Assembly: GCF_004402535.1 (NCBI RefSeq)
Contig: NZ_SOEY01000019.1
Coordinates: 1 to 64,000, forward strand
DNA length: 64,000 nucleotides
Source: Cryobacterium glaciale
Lineage (GTDB): Bacteria > Actinomycetota > Actinomycetes > Actinomycetales > Microbacteriaceae
Reading direction: 5' to 3'
Below, in pieces: positions 34,409 to 42,553 of this stretch. Each line of letters opens with the position of its first letter. Within the stretch, counting starts at the first letter, position 1. A model generated the notes under the pieces. That model did not search any database. It had not been told where the DNA came from and saw nothing but the letters and a program-made list of their open reading frames with translations. A program made the position numbers and the translations under genes.

Positions 34409-35571
34409 GCTGCGACTCTCACCGGCTCGGCCCCGGGAACAAAGGGCATGACAGCCGGTCCCCGGCCGAAGAAGTGCGCCACCGCGGCGACGGTGCGTTG
34501 GGTGGCGCATCCGTCCCCGTACGGGTTGATGGCCTCGGCCATCTCACGATACGCATCTTCGTCGTCGAGAAGGTGCCGCACCTGTGCCACGATGTGCGGG
34601 CGGGACCGGCTGACGAGTCGGGAACTGCCCGTCAGGATCGATTCTTGTCGCTCGGTGATGTCGCGCAGCACGAGCGTCGGCTTGCCGAGGGCCGGGCCTT
34701 CTTCTTCAGCCCCCGAACTGTCCGACAAGATGATGTCGCTGCGAACGAGCAATCGGCAGAAACTCAGATACGGGAGCGGATCCACGATCGTGACGTTGTC
34801 GAGGCCGGAGAGGATGGGAAGCATGATCGAGCGCACGAGGGGGTTCAAGTGCAGGGGCACGACGATCCGCACCCCAGGATCCTGGGCGATATCGAACAGT
34901 GCGCCCGCGATTTCCCGCATCGGCTGACCCAATGATTCCCGTCGGTGTGAGGTGGCGACGATCACGCGACGCGGATCGTCGTCCAGGTCCTCGAGCGCGG
35001 CGTCTCCATAGGAACCGAGGTTCTGCAGCCCCCATTCCAGGGCATCCACGATGGTATTTCCGGTCACGACGATCCGATTCTCTGGGATTCCCTCGCGAAT
35101 GAGGTTGGCGCTGTTCCCCATCGTCGGTGCGAGGTGCAGGGCGGCGATTTGACCCACGAGCTTTCGGTTCACCTCTTCCGGATACGGAGATAGGTTGTTA
35201 CCGCTCCTGAGACCGGCTTCGACGTGGATGATCGGAATCTGTTGGTGCAATGCGGCCAGCGCCCCAGCCAGAGTGGATGCGGTATCGCCGTGAACCATGA
35301 CCGCGTCCATGCCGGCCAGGTGATCGCCGTCGCTGATGCCTTCGAGGATGCGGTGGGTGACCTGGCTGAGGGTCTGCTTGTCGCGCATAACCCGGAGGTC
35401 GAGATCGGGGGTGATACCAAATTCGGCCAGCGTCGAATCCAACATCTCCCGATGCTGCCCGGTTGAAATAAGTACCGGCGTGAATCGGGGGTCTTCCTGC
35501 AACGCTTTAATGATGGGTGCGAATTTCACGGCTTCGGGCCGGGTTCCAAAAATCAATCCGATGGTCTTCAT
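34405..35571 (-). CDS. wecB: UDP-N-acetylglucosamine 2-epimerase (non-hydrolysing type)
   Basis: 388 residues from ATG 35571, preceded by GAGGAG at 4 nt. GTRPEAVKFAPII opens the protein. The catalytic residues of the WecB fold can be placed: Asp96 (VHGDTAS), Glu118 (HVEAGLRSGN), Glu132/133 (PYPEEVNRK) and His209 (ATSHRRES). Interconverts UDP-GlcNAc and UDP-ManNAc. There is no surface-polysaccharide cluster around it (no wecC, no glycosyltransferase). It sits between the two AUDH-like genes, so a role in supplying a sugar to this pathway is likely. Gene symbol by family. Confidence 0.88.
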   Translation of the reverse strand: MKTIGLIFGTRPEAVKFAPIIKALQEDPRFTPVLISTGQHREMLDSTLAEFGITPDLDLRVMRDKQTLSQVTHRILEGISDGDHLAGMDAVMVHGDTASTLAGALAALHQQIPIIHVEAGLRSGNNLSPYPEEVNRKLVGQIAALHLAPTMGNSANLIREGIPENRIVVTGNTIVDALEWGLQNLGSYGDAALEDLDDDPRRVIVATSHRRESLGQPMREIAGALFDIAQDPGVRIVVPLHLNPLVRSIMLPILSGLDNVTIVDPLPYLSFCRLLVRSDIILSDSSGAEEEGPALGKPTLVLRDITERQESILTGSSRLVSRSRPHIVAQVRHLLDDEDAYREMAEAINPYGDGCATQRTVAAVAHFFGRGPAVMPFVPGAEPVRVAA

Positions 35572-35637
35572 GGTGCTCCTCAAGAGGTCGAGCCAGGTTT
35601 CGCAAGGGCGCCCCGCACTATGGCGAGGACTCCGAAT

Positions 35638-36321
35638 TCAGATCCGGTGGTATTCGACGGCAAGCCACACGCAGTCGGTGTCGGCGTGGTATTGGTGCCA
35701 GGGGTAGTGGAAGGTTCCGCCGACTCCGATGCAGAACGGAATCGGGTTGGTATTCCCTGGGCTGAGCAACTGATCTTCGTAGAGTGTGTCGTGGCTGTCG
35801 GACATGAACTTCTGCATTCGCCCGCGCCCGAGCACCTGGGTGTGCACTTCGATGAAGTCGTGCTGGTTGTGGATGCCGCAGTCGGTGCCGGCCGGGCTGA
35901 ACCAGAGGTTCGCCCGCACTTCAAAGAGGGCCCGTTCATTGGCGTCGTCAGCTGTTCCGAGGATCTCGGCGCAATTCAATTTCACCGTGCCAAGCCGGTC
36001 CTGCGGGGATTTCAGAAGAACCGGGGAATCCGATCGGGAATCGAAGAAGTTCGTCCACCCACGGTGCACGAGTTGAGCTTCCTGGAGGGCTGGGGACTCA
36101 ATGGTCAAGACGATGAGTTTCTCACCAGTGACCGTCGCCTGCCGAAGAATCGTGGATGAAAGGGCGGGCAGGATGCTCCGTTGGGAGCCGGAGGTGAACG
36201 CGCGGGTAGGTGCCACGTTCATGACGATGCCTGCACCGACGATCGGCACGTCTGCCGGATCATCGAGCACGCGGGCTGAAATAAGATCACTGGTGAAGTT
36301 AAGGAGTCTCGCTCTTTCCAT
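35638..36321 (-). CDS. AUDH-type cupin protein
   Basis: 227 residues, first gene of the operon. The C-terminal half is a cupin with a metal-site pattern at His151, His154, Glu158 and His160 (GIHNQHDFIEVHTQ) and a second strand ending GGTFHYPWHQYHADTDCVW with His209. GRGRM after the first motif and YPWH in the second match the cupin module of aldos-2-ulose dehydratase/isomerase as I remember that family. The N-terminal 130 residues may be a further degenerate cupin. GAGGGA lies 8 nt before the ATG. It probably works with the propeller protein as a split enzyme. No signal peptide. Confidence 0.72.
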   Translation of the reverse strand: MERARLLNFTSDLISARVLDDPADVPIVGAGIVMNVAPTRAFTSGSQRSILPALSSTILRQATVTGEKLIVLTIESPALQEAQLVHRGWTNFFDSRSDSPVLLKSPQDRLGTVKLNCAEILGTADDANERALFEVRANLWFSPAGTDCGIHNQHDFIEVHTQVLGRGRMQKFMSDSHDTLYEDQLLSPGNTNPIPFCIGVGGTFHYPWHQYHADTDCVWLAVEYHRI

Positions 36322-36444
36322 TTCTTAGGTCCCTCAGTTTGGCCTCTGCGAGGCACTCAGGACACAAGATGCCGCTTCAGCGGCCCGGGAAGAGAACTGA
36401 AACAACGCGGTCACCTGCGCCGATCAACAGCTCTGTTACAACGC

Positions 36445-36475
36445 CCCCAGTATGGGTGGTGGTATTCCCCAGTAT
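36445..36475. promoter_or_regulatory. Direct repeat in the divergent promoter region of the accessory locus
   Basis: CCCCAGTAT occurs at 36445-36453 and 36467-36475, exactly 22 bp (two helical turns) apart, in the 192-bp gap between the two divergent operons. This arrangement suits binding of a dimeric regulator on one DNA face. Clear -35/-10 hexamers were not identified for either side. Confidence 0.45.
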
Positions 36476-36513
36476 CCACACCCTGTCAGTGATAGGCAGC
36501 GCAGGGAGAGGCG

Positions 36514-37383
36514 GTGACCCGCCGTTCTTGTCAGGATCGACCTATGAGATTCGGCGCGATGACAGCAGCAGCCGTGCGGTGGTCCGAGTCGGAAGTGCAG
36601 GCCGAAGACGGGTATCGCATCCCGCTCAGAATCTATGACGGTCCCCGCTCCGGCCTGGCCACACTGGTATGGGCGCACGGCGGAAGCTGGACGCGCGGTT
36701 CCCTTGAAGACTGGCACGCGGCATGCCTGGCCCTGACCTCCCTGTGCGGCCTTCGTATCGTCAATGTCGGCTATCGGCTGGCTCCGCGGTGGACGCACCC
36801 CACCGCCCTGAATGACCTCCTCAGCGTGGTGCGGTGGGCGACCGCGCATCTGACAGACCCCGCGAGCCAGCTGGTGATTGGCGGGGACAGCGCCGGAGGC
36901 ACGATTGCCGCTGGCGCTGCATTGTGGTGCCGTGATCACGGAATGCCCGTCGCGGGACAAATACTGGCCTACCCCCCCTTGGACCCAGAGTGCACAGCGC
37001 CTTCTTACCTCGCCATGCCGGCACGATTCCCGGAGCGTCGCCAGCTGCAACAAGCGTGGGCTCGCTACCGGGGGCCACTCGCCGACCGAAGGGATGAGTC
37101 CTACCTGACACCGCTGAACGGGTCAGACCTGTCCGGACTCTGTCGCACCGCCCTCATCACGGGGACCTTCGATCCTGTCTCAGACGACGTGCGATCCTAC
37201 GCCGCAAACCTGCAGCGGGACGGAGTTCCTGCCCTTCTGCACACCGATCCGGCGCTGGAGCACGGCGACTTTCTGTTTCAGCGAGGACCGCGGCCCAATC
37301 CTGTGCACGTTTGGATCAACACAGTGCTGGACACCTGGTTCGACACCACACACGACCACAACAGAATGAGGACTCCACGATGA
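36514..37383 (+). CDS. Alpha/beta hydrolase, hormone-sensitive-lipase type
   Basis: 289 residues. The oxyanion-hole motif is WAHGGSW (His55-Gly56-Gly57) and the nucleophile elbow is GGDSAGG (Ser126); GTFDPVSDD and LEHGDF near the end supply the Asp and His. This is the alpha/beta hydrolase fold-3 family, which cleaves carboxyl esters or lactones. GTG 36514 has GGAG 5 nt upstream; ATG 36544 (MRFGAMTAAAV) with AGGA 7 nt upstream is an alternative. First gene of a plus-strand operon divergent from the AUDH-like operon. It could remove an acyl group or open a lactone. Confidence 0.85.
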   Translation: MTRRSCQDRPMRFGAMTAAAVRWSESEVQAEDGYRIPLRIYDGPRSGLATLVWAHGGSWTRGSLEDWHAACLALTSLCGLRIVNVGYRLAPRWTHPTALNDLLSVVRWATAHLTDPASQLVIGGDSAGGTIAAGAALWCRDHGMPVAGQILAYPPLDPECTAPSYLAMPARFPERRQLQQAWARYRGPLADRRDESYLTPLNGSDLSGLCRTALITGTFDPVSDDVRSYAANLQRDGVPALLHTDPALEHGDFLFQRGPRPNPVHVWINTVLDTWFDTTHDHNRMRTPR

Positions 37384-37910
37384 CCAGCCCATACCCGAGT
37401 GAGCTCTCGGTGACAGACAATGCTTCAGCCCTTCTCCGGCACTTCGCCGATCTCCGTGACGGCACGCACGGTGAGGCGCACAGTCGTGCCGACAAGGAGG
37501 CTCTGTTCGCGACCACAGCGACGCTCATGGATTCGCCGTGCCGCTCAGCGCTGACAGAACTGAATGCGGCGCTCTTGCTGAACACTGGAACGATCCACAG
37601 CACCGGTGTGGCCCGAACGCAGGACGGCGGGCTCGGCTGCTCGTGGACGCTGTCGTGGCCCCGTCAGGTAGCCGCAGAGATCCCTCCGATCACTCTGATG
37701 GCCTACTTCGGCCGCAACTTTCACCATCCACATCTCCGCGGAGGGACGGTGCGCGAATGGCCTCTCAACGTATTCACCCCCCTGCAGGCTGCGGGCGAGC
37801 TGCCGACGTTACGCGCGATAGCGTCCGCCGAACTGCACAATCTGGTCTTCCTCGCGGATTTCCGCATCGTGCCGGCAACCGGACCTGCTGACGCAGTTTC
37901 GCCGTGGTGA
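37380..37910 (+). CDS. Protein of unknown function
   Basis: 176 residues from ATG 37380, which overlaps the hydrolase stop by 4 nt; the longer frame begins inside the hydrolase. I recognise no family. The N-terminal 60 residues are acidic and helical (SVTDNASALLRHFADL); the rest is mixed with several aromatic and His residues (FGRNFHHPHLRGGTVREW). No signal peptide or membrane segment. The overlap at both ends argues that it is translated and works with its neighbours. Confidence 0.7.
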   Translation: MTSPYPSELSVTDNASALLRHFADLRDGTHGEAHSRADKEALFATTATLMDSPCRSALTELNAALLLNTGTIHSTGVARTQDGGLGCSWTLSWPRQVAAEIPPITLMAYFGRNFHHPHLRGGTVREWPLNVFTPLQAAGELPTLRAIASAELHNLVFLADFRIVPATGPADAVSPW

Positions 37911-38833
37911 GGCTGTCGATTCTTGACCAGTCGCCGATCGCCGAAGGTACGACCGCTGCCGCGGCAATCCGCGACACGGTGCGGCTGGGGACGGTGGCGG
38001 CCGAGCTCGGTTATGAGCGTTTCTGGGTGGCCGAGCATCACGACTCCCCCAGTTTCGCTGGCACCGCACCGGAGATTTTAGCGCTCGCGCTCCTCGAAAA
38101 CACGAGCGGGATCCGGATCGGTACCGGCGGGGTGCTGCTCGCTCGGTACACTCCGGCGAAGGTGGCCGAGACGTTCAATATTCTGGCTGCCTTGCACCCA
38201 GGGCGAGTCGACCTGGGCATAGGGCGGGCCGGCGACCGCGACGGCTCATACCCCGCGAAGGTTGTTGAGCTGCACGAGAGGCTGGGTCTCCTGCCCGATG
38301 ATCCGGAACGCACGGATCTTCGACTCTGGATGCTGGGCGCCGGCCGCAGCACTGCCCCGGTCGCCGGAGCGATCGGAAGCGGCTACGCGCACGCCCACTT
38401 CTTGAATCAGGAATCCGCACAGGCTGCCCTGCACGCCTATCGAGACAGTTTTCTTCCCACCGTCCATCGCCCGGAGCCCGAGCCTCTTCTTGCCCTACGA
38501 GTCATCACAGCGGAGCACTCCAGCATCGTGTCCGGGTTGCGGGAGATCGCCCTGCTGTGGCGGTCACGCAAAGACCTGGGTGATGACAGCCCGTTCCCCG
38601 CCATGAACGTGTCCTTGGCGCACCGCTGGAGCGGGCACGAAACGACCCGCCGCGCTGCCAACCAGTCATCGATTATTTCGGGAACACCACAGGACGTGAG
38701 ACATCAGCTTGAAGATCTGGCCCGCCTCCACGGTGTCGACGAGATCATGGTCAACAGCCCAATTGCCGGGTATGCGGATCGAGAAGCTTCGTATGCCTTG
38801 CTCGCTAAGGCTTTTGCCTTGGTGCGGAAGTGA
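37907..38833 (+). CDS. Luciferase-like flavin monooxygenase, MsnO8 type
   Basis: 308 residues from GTG 37907, which overlaps the previous stop (GTGA) and gives the family-like start RLSILDQSPI; GTG 37904 would add one residue. FWVAEHHDSPSFAGTAPEI and GSGVLLARYTPAKVAE-like segments (here GTGGVLLARYTP) mark the bacterial luciferase fold, and HPGRVDLGIGRAGD is typical of the MsnO8 group. These enzymes use reduced FMN for oxygenation, often in secondary metabolism. It ends 3 nt before the stop of the convergent core methyltransferase gene, with no terminator between. Confidence 0.85.
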   Translation: MRLSILDQSPIAEGTTAAAAIRDTVRLGTVAAELGYERFWVAEHHDSPSFAGTAPEILALALLENTSGIRIGTGGVLLARYTPAKVAETFNILAALHPGRVDLGIGRAGDRDGSYPAKVVELHERLGLLPDDPERTDLRLWMLGAGRSTAPVAGAIGSGYAHAHFLNQESAQAALHAYRDSFLPTVHRPEPEPLLALRVITAEHSSIVSGLREIALLWRSRKDLGDDSPFPAMNVSLAHRWSGHETTRRAANQSSIISGTPQDVRHQLEDLARLHGVDEIMVNSPIAGYADREASYALLAKAFALVRK

Positions 38834-38836
38834 TGC

Positions 38837-39637
38837 TCAGGCGCGTTGGGCGAATGCACTTTCATACAGGCAAACGGATGCCGCGGTCGCCAGGTTCATC
38901 GACTCGGCTTCGCCGTAGATCGGCACGCTGACACTGCGATCGACCCGAGCGAGGTCCTCGTCGGTCAGGCCGCGCGCCTCGTTGCCGAACAGCCAGACGG
39001 TCGGAGCGGCCAGCAGCCCCTCGTTGCGGGCGGCCAGCAGGTCGGAGCCCTTGATGTCAGCCGCGAACAGTTGCAGTCCGGCGGCCCGAGCGCGATCGAG
39101 CACATCGGAAAGATCGGCCGCGATGGCGACGGGCAGGTGAAAGATGGAGCCGGTCGAGGAACGGATGACCTTGGGGTTGTACAGGTCGACGCTGCGACCG
39201 GTGAGGATGACGGCATCCGCGCCAGCAGCATCCGCTGCCCGGATGATGGTGCCGGCGTTTCCGGGGTCACGCACCTCTTCGAGAATGGCGACGAGCTTGG
39301 GCTCGGCGTTGAAGATTTTCTTGACCGAGGTGGGGAACTGGTGGCAGACGGCGACGAAGCCCTGCGGGGTGACCGTGTCGGCCATGGCCTCGAGTACCTC
39401 TTCGGAGACGAACTCCACCTCGACCTGGGCGTCTACGGCCTTCTGGGCCAGGTCGGTGTAACGGTCGAGAGCTGTGGGAGTGGCAAACAGCTCCACGACG
39501 AGTTCCGGACGAAAGGTGAGGGCTTCGGAAACGGCCTGCGGGCCTTCGAGCAGAAAGAGACCGGACTCGAGGCGCGCATCGCGCTTGGCAAGTTTTGCGA
39601 CGGCACGGACGCGCGGTGAACGGGGATTATCAAGCAT
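38837..39637 (-). CDS. TrmH/SpoU family RNA methyltransferase
   Basis: 266 residues from the ATG of MLDNPRSPRVR; the earlier frame is intergenic. The N-terminal substrate-binding part runs to about residue 100. The SPOUT domain shows EEVRDPGNAGTIIRAADAAG (motif 1), VWLFGNEARGL (motif 2) and PIYGEAESMNLATAASVCLY (motif 3, the trefoil-knot SAM site). Probably 2'-O-methylates 23S rRNA or a tRNA; the exact base cannot be called. It commonly lies downstream of rplT in this lineage, as here. Confidence 0.9.
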   Translation of the reverse strand: MLDNPRSPRVRAVAKLAKRDARLESGLFLLEGPQAVSEALTFRPELVVELFATPTALDRYTDLAQKAVDAQVEVEFVSEEVLEAMADTVTPQGFVAVCHQFPTSVKKIFNAEPKLVAILEEVRDPGNAGTIIRAADAAGADAVILTGRSVDLYNPKVIRSSTGSIFHLPVAIAADLSDVLDRARAAGLQLFAADIKGSDLLAARNEGLLAAPTVWLFGNEARGLTDEDLARVDRSVSVPIYGEAESMNLATAASVCLYESAFAQRA

Positions 39638-39668
39638 GTTGTTCAGTTTAGCTGCACAACGTTTACAG

Positions 39669-39699
39669 AAAAGGAGCGGGCGACCAGGTCGCCCGCTCC
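39669..39699 (-). terminator. Intrinsic terminator of infC-rpmI-rplT
   Basis: GGAGCGGGCGACC and GGTCGCCCGCTCC form a near-perfect stem around a single central base (in practice about 11 bp with a small loop). On the minus strand it is followed directly by TTTTCTG, the expected U-tract. It lies about 75 nt after the rplT stop. Confidence 0.9.
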
Positions 39700-39775
39700 T
39701 CACTGAAGGTGCTGCTGACTGTTCAGAACGTTCACGCCCAGGAGGCAGACGGTGCTGAACAATCGAGATAATGCA

Positions 39776-40168
39776 TTACGCCGTGACGGCGACCTTCGGT
39801 GCCGAGGTATCGGCGGGAAGGGCTGCCTTGGCGCTCTCGACGAGGGCGGCGAACGTCGCTGCCTCGTTGACGGCCAGGTCGGCGAGGATACGACGGTCAA
39901 CCTCGATGCCGGCCAGGCCGAGGCCCTGGATCAGACGGTTATAGGTGAGGCCGTTCGCGCGCGACGCAGCGTTGATCCGCTGGATCCACAGGCGACGGAA
40001 GTCACCCTTGCGTGCACGACGATCACGGTAGCTGTAGGTGAAGGAGTGAGTGAGCTGCTCCTTGGCCTTGGTGACCAGGCGTGAACGCTGTCCGCGGTAG
40101 CCCTTGGCGCGTTCGAGAATAACGCGGCGACTCTTGTGGGCGTTTACGGCCCTCTTTACTCTTGCCAT
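39776..40168 (-). CDS. rplT: 50S ribosomal protein L20
   Basis: 130 residues. The N-terminus [19 protein letters not shown] and the block [18 protein letters not shown] are diagnostic. Binds 23S rRNA early in 50S assembly. Last gene of the IF3-L35-L20 operon, 50 nt after rpmI. Confidence 0.98.
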   Translation of the reverse strand: MARVKRAVNAHKSRRVILERAKGYRGQRSRLVTKAKEQLTHSFTYSYRDRRARKGDFRRLWIQRINAASRANGLTYNRLIQGLGLAGIEVDRRILADLAVNEAATFAALVESAKAALPADTSAPKVAVTA

Positions 40169-40218
40169 TTTTTACAAATCCTTATTCGTTGACGAGGCCT
40201 GGTTTATGGGCCAAAAAA

Positions 40219-40405
40219 TTACAGACCGAGAAGCTTCTTGATGGTCTTCTGATCCGACTTGGCCAGCACCTGGTCCTGGTTCAAACGGGACTTGCGCTGC
40301 GTGCTCTTGACTTCGAGGTTGTGACGAAGTCCGGCCTGCTGCTTCATGATCTTTCCGCTACCGGTGACCTTGAAACGCTTCTTGGTTCCGGAGTGGGTCT
40401 TCATC

Positions 40406-40413
<8 letters not shown>
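40219..40413 (-). CDS. rpmI: 50S ribosomal protein L35
   Basis: 64 residues, starting [20 protein letters not shown], the standard length and start for L35. The ATG lies inside the last codons of infC (8-nt overlap, ATGCCTAA), with AGGA just before it in infC coding sequence, so it is translationally coupled. Confidence 0.98.
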
Positions 40414-41032
<619 letters not shown>

Positions 41033-41276
41033 GCGTCTCTCCTCTTGGTTAACTTCGTGATCACAACCAGACAGCGGATGCCGACTGGGGACGAAGAGAG
41101 GAAAATCACGCGTTTTACAGACCAACTTTTTCATTGGCCTGCATTTCACGACACCCTGTCTACCCTCGCCCTGCCACCTGCCCGAAGGAGGTGATAACGC
41201 GACGGCGGAGTGCAATCTACCCGGTAACCTTGATGAAGCGGTATGCGCGGGTGGGAGATTCTCCACTTTCGTACCG
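41033..41276 (-). promoter_or_regulatory. Structured 5' leader of infC
   Basis: A leader of over 200 nt between infC and the divergent DUF1844 gene. At 41239-41276 the minus strand folds as CGGTA...TACCG enclosing GTGGAGA/TCTCCCAC. At 41185-41195 the minus strand reads ATCACCTCCTT, identical to the 3' end of 16S rRNA, and could pair with the infC ribosome site. No ORF here is convincing. A regulatory role is inferred. Confidence 0.45.
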
Positions 41277-41321
41277 AGACTATTGTCCCGGAACCGAAGA
41301 TCAGCCTAGCAGAGGAATGCA

Positions 41322-41687
41322 GTGAGCCAAAGTTTTGAGCACGATACGAGTTTTGAGCAGAATGCGGCACAAGCAACACGCGATATCGCCGATGTAGCCG
41401 CGGTGGAGATCATCACCACGGCCGCAGTGCACCTGATGAGTGCCGCCGCCGTGAAGTGCGGACTCGCCGAAGATCCCGACGCCCAGATCGACCTCGACGA
41501 AGCCCGCAAGCTCATCACGGCCCTCGCCGGCCTCGTGACAGCCGCCGCACCCGACATCGCCGATATGCACGCCCGCAGCCTGCGTGACGGCCTGCGCTCC
41601 CTGCAGCTCGCGTTCCGCGAGGCCTCCTTCGTGCCGGACCCGATCGGCGAGGGCCCCGGCGAGAAGTACACCGGCCCGGTCAACTGA
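41322..41687 (+). CDS. DUF1844 family protein
   Basis: 121 residues. The core AAVEIITTAAVHLMSAAAVKCGL, split here as VAAVEIITTAAVHLMS and AAAVKCGLAEDP, and DLDEARKLITALAGLV match the DUF1844 family that accompanies infC in most actinobacteria. GTG start with GAGGA 6 nt upstream. Helical, soluble and of unknown function. It is divergent from infC and followed by a strong terminator. Confidence 0.87.
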   Translation: MSQSFEHDTSFEQNAAQATRDIADVAAVEIITTAAVHLMSAAAVKCGLAEDPDAQIDLDEARKLITALAGLVTAAAPDIADMHARSLRDGLRSLQLAFREASFVPDPIGEGPGEKYTGPVN

Positions 41688-41703
41688 CTCCCTGCCCTAC
41701 GAG

Positions 41704-41742
41704 CGGATGCCGCCGGTCACCCCGACCGACGGCATCCGTTTT
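41704..41742 (+). terminator. Intrinsic terminator after DUF1844
   Basis: CGGATGCCG-c-CGGTC pairs with GACCG-a-CGGCATCCG around a 5-nt loop, followed by TTTT. It separates DUF1844 from the convergent glycosylase gene and may work in both directions. Confidence 0.88.
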
Positions 41743-41764
41743 GCGTTCCTCGGCAGCAACGAGT

Positions 41765-42553
41765 TCAGGTCTGGCAGCGCGGGCACCAGAAGGTGTTGCG
41801 CTGCTCCACGTTGCTGCGGCCCAGGGTGCTGCGTTGGATGCGGGTGCCACAGCGTCGGCATGCCTGACCGCCTCGCCCGTAGACCCAGGTTTGGGCTCCG
41901 CGGCGCAGGTTGCCGGTGGTCGTGCGTTCGTCGCGGTCTTTGTTGGCCAGGAGCAGGCGCCGGGCCAGACCCACGAGCCCTGGCAGGTCGGTGACCTCGG
42001 CCATGGGGCGGGTCGGTAACAGTCCGCGCAGAAAGCAGAGCTCGTTGACGTAGACGTTACCGAGTCCGGCCAGGTTGCGCTGGTCGGCGAGGGCCAGAGC
42101 GACCGGTTGTTCGGGCCGGGCAGCAAGGCGAGTGGCGACCTCGGCGCTGTCGGCGACACCCCACTCGGTGTCGAGCAGATCGGGCCCGAGGTAGCCGACC
42201 GCCTCGGCCTCGGCCCGAGTCGGCACGAGCTCCAGCACGCCGAGTTCGAAACCGACGGCGACCCACTCGTCCGTCTGCAGCACGATCCGTGCCTGAAAGG
42301 CCGGCCGCTGCCACCGTGTGCCCGGCCGGTAGAGGTGCCAGGCACCCTCCATCTTGAGGTGGGAGTGGATGCTCGTCTCGCCGACCCGGTGCAGCAGGTG
42401 TTTGCCGCGACTGACCACGTCGTGCACGGTCTGCCCCGTCAGGTCGACGGTCGCGAAAGCGGGTACCCGAATGTCGCAGCCGGTCAGGATGCTGCCGCGC
42501 AGGGCCTGGTCGAGGGTACGCGCGGTGCGGTAGACGGTATCGCCCTCAGGCAC
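41765..42553 (-). CDS. Endonuclease VIII-like DNA glycosylase (Nei/Fpg family)
   Basis: 262 residues. The mature N-terminus PEGDTV provides the catalytic Pro and Glu of Fpg/Nei enzymes. The helix-two-turn-helix segment reads LAGLGNVYVNELCF. The C-terminal zinc finger has CRRCGTRIQ and FWCPRC with four Cys. It excises oxidised pyrimidines, with AP-lyase activity. The Nei2-like subgroup of actinobacteria is the best fit. The GTG start overlaps the lhr stop by 8 nt, so repair helicase and glycosylase are co-expressed. Confidence 0.9.
   Translation of the reverse strand: MPEGDTVYRTARTLDQALRGSILTGCDIRVPAFATVDLTGQTVHDVVSRGKHLLHRVGETSIHSHLKMEGAWHLYRPGTRWQRPAFQARIVLQTDEWVAVGFELGVLELVPTRAEAEAVGYLGPDLLDTEWGVADSAEVATRLAARPEQPVALALADQRNLAGLGNVYVNELCFLRGLLPTRPMAEVTDLPGLVGLARRLLLANKDRDERTTTGNLRRGAQTWVYGRGGQACRRCGTRIQRSTLGRSNVEQRNTFWCPRCQT

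Noticed and set aside
30229..36321. Surface polysaccharide (ManNAc) biosynthesis cluster
   Set aside because: WecB and an acyltransferase are present, but there is no UDP-ManNAc dehydrogenase, glycosyltransferase, flippase or polymerase; the AUDH-like and oxidase genes point to small-molecule chemistry.
41134..41325. Small plus-strand ORF with an AAGGAGGTGAT ribosome-site-like sequence before DUF1844
   Set aside because: The sequence lies in the infC leader, where the minus-strand reading (16S 3'-end mimic and hairpins) is a better explanation; the peptide has no features.
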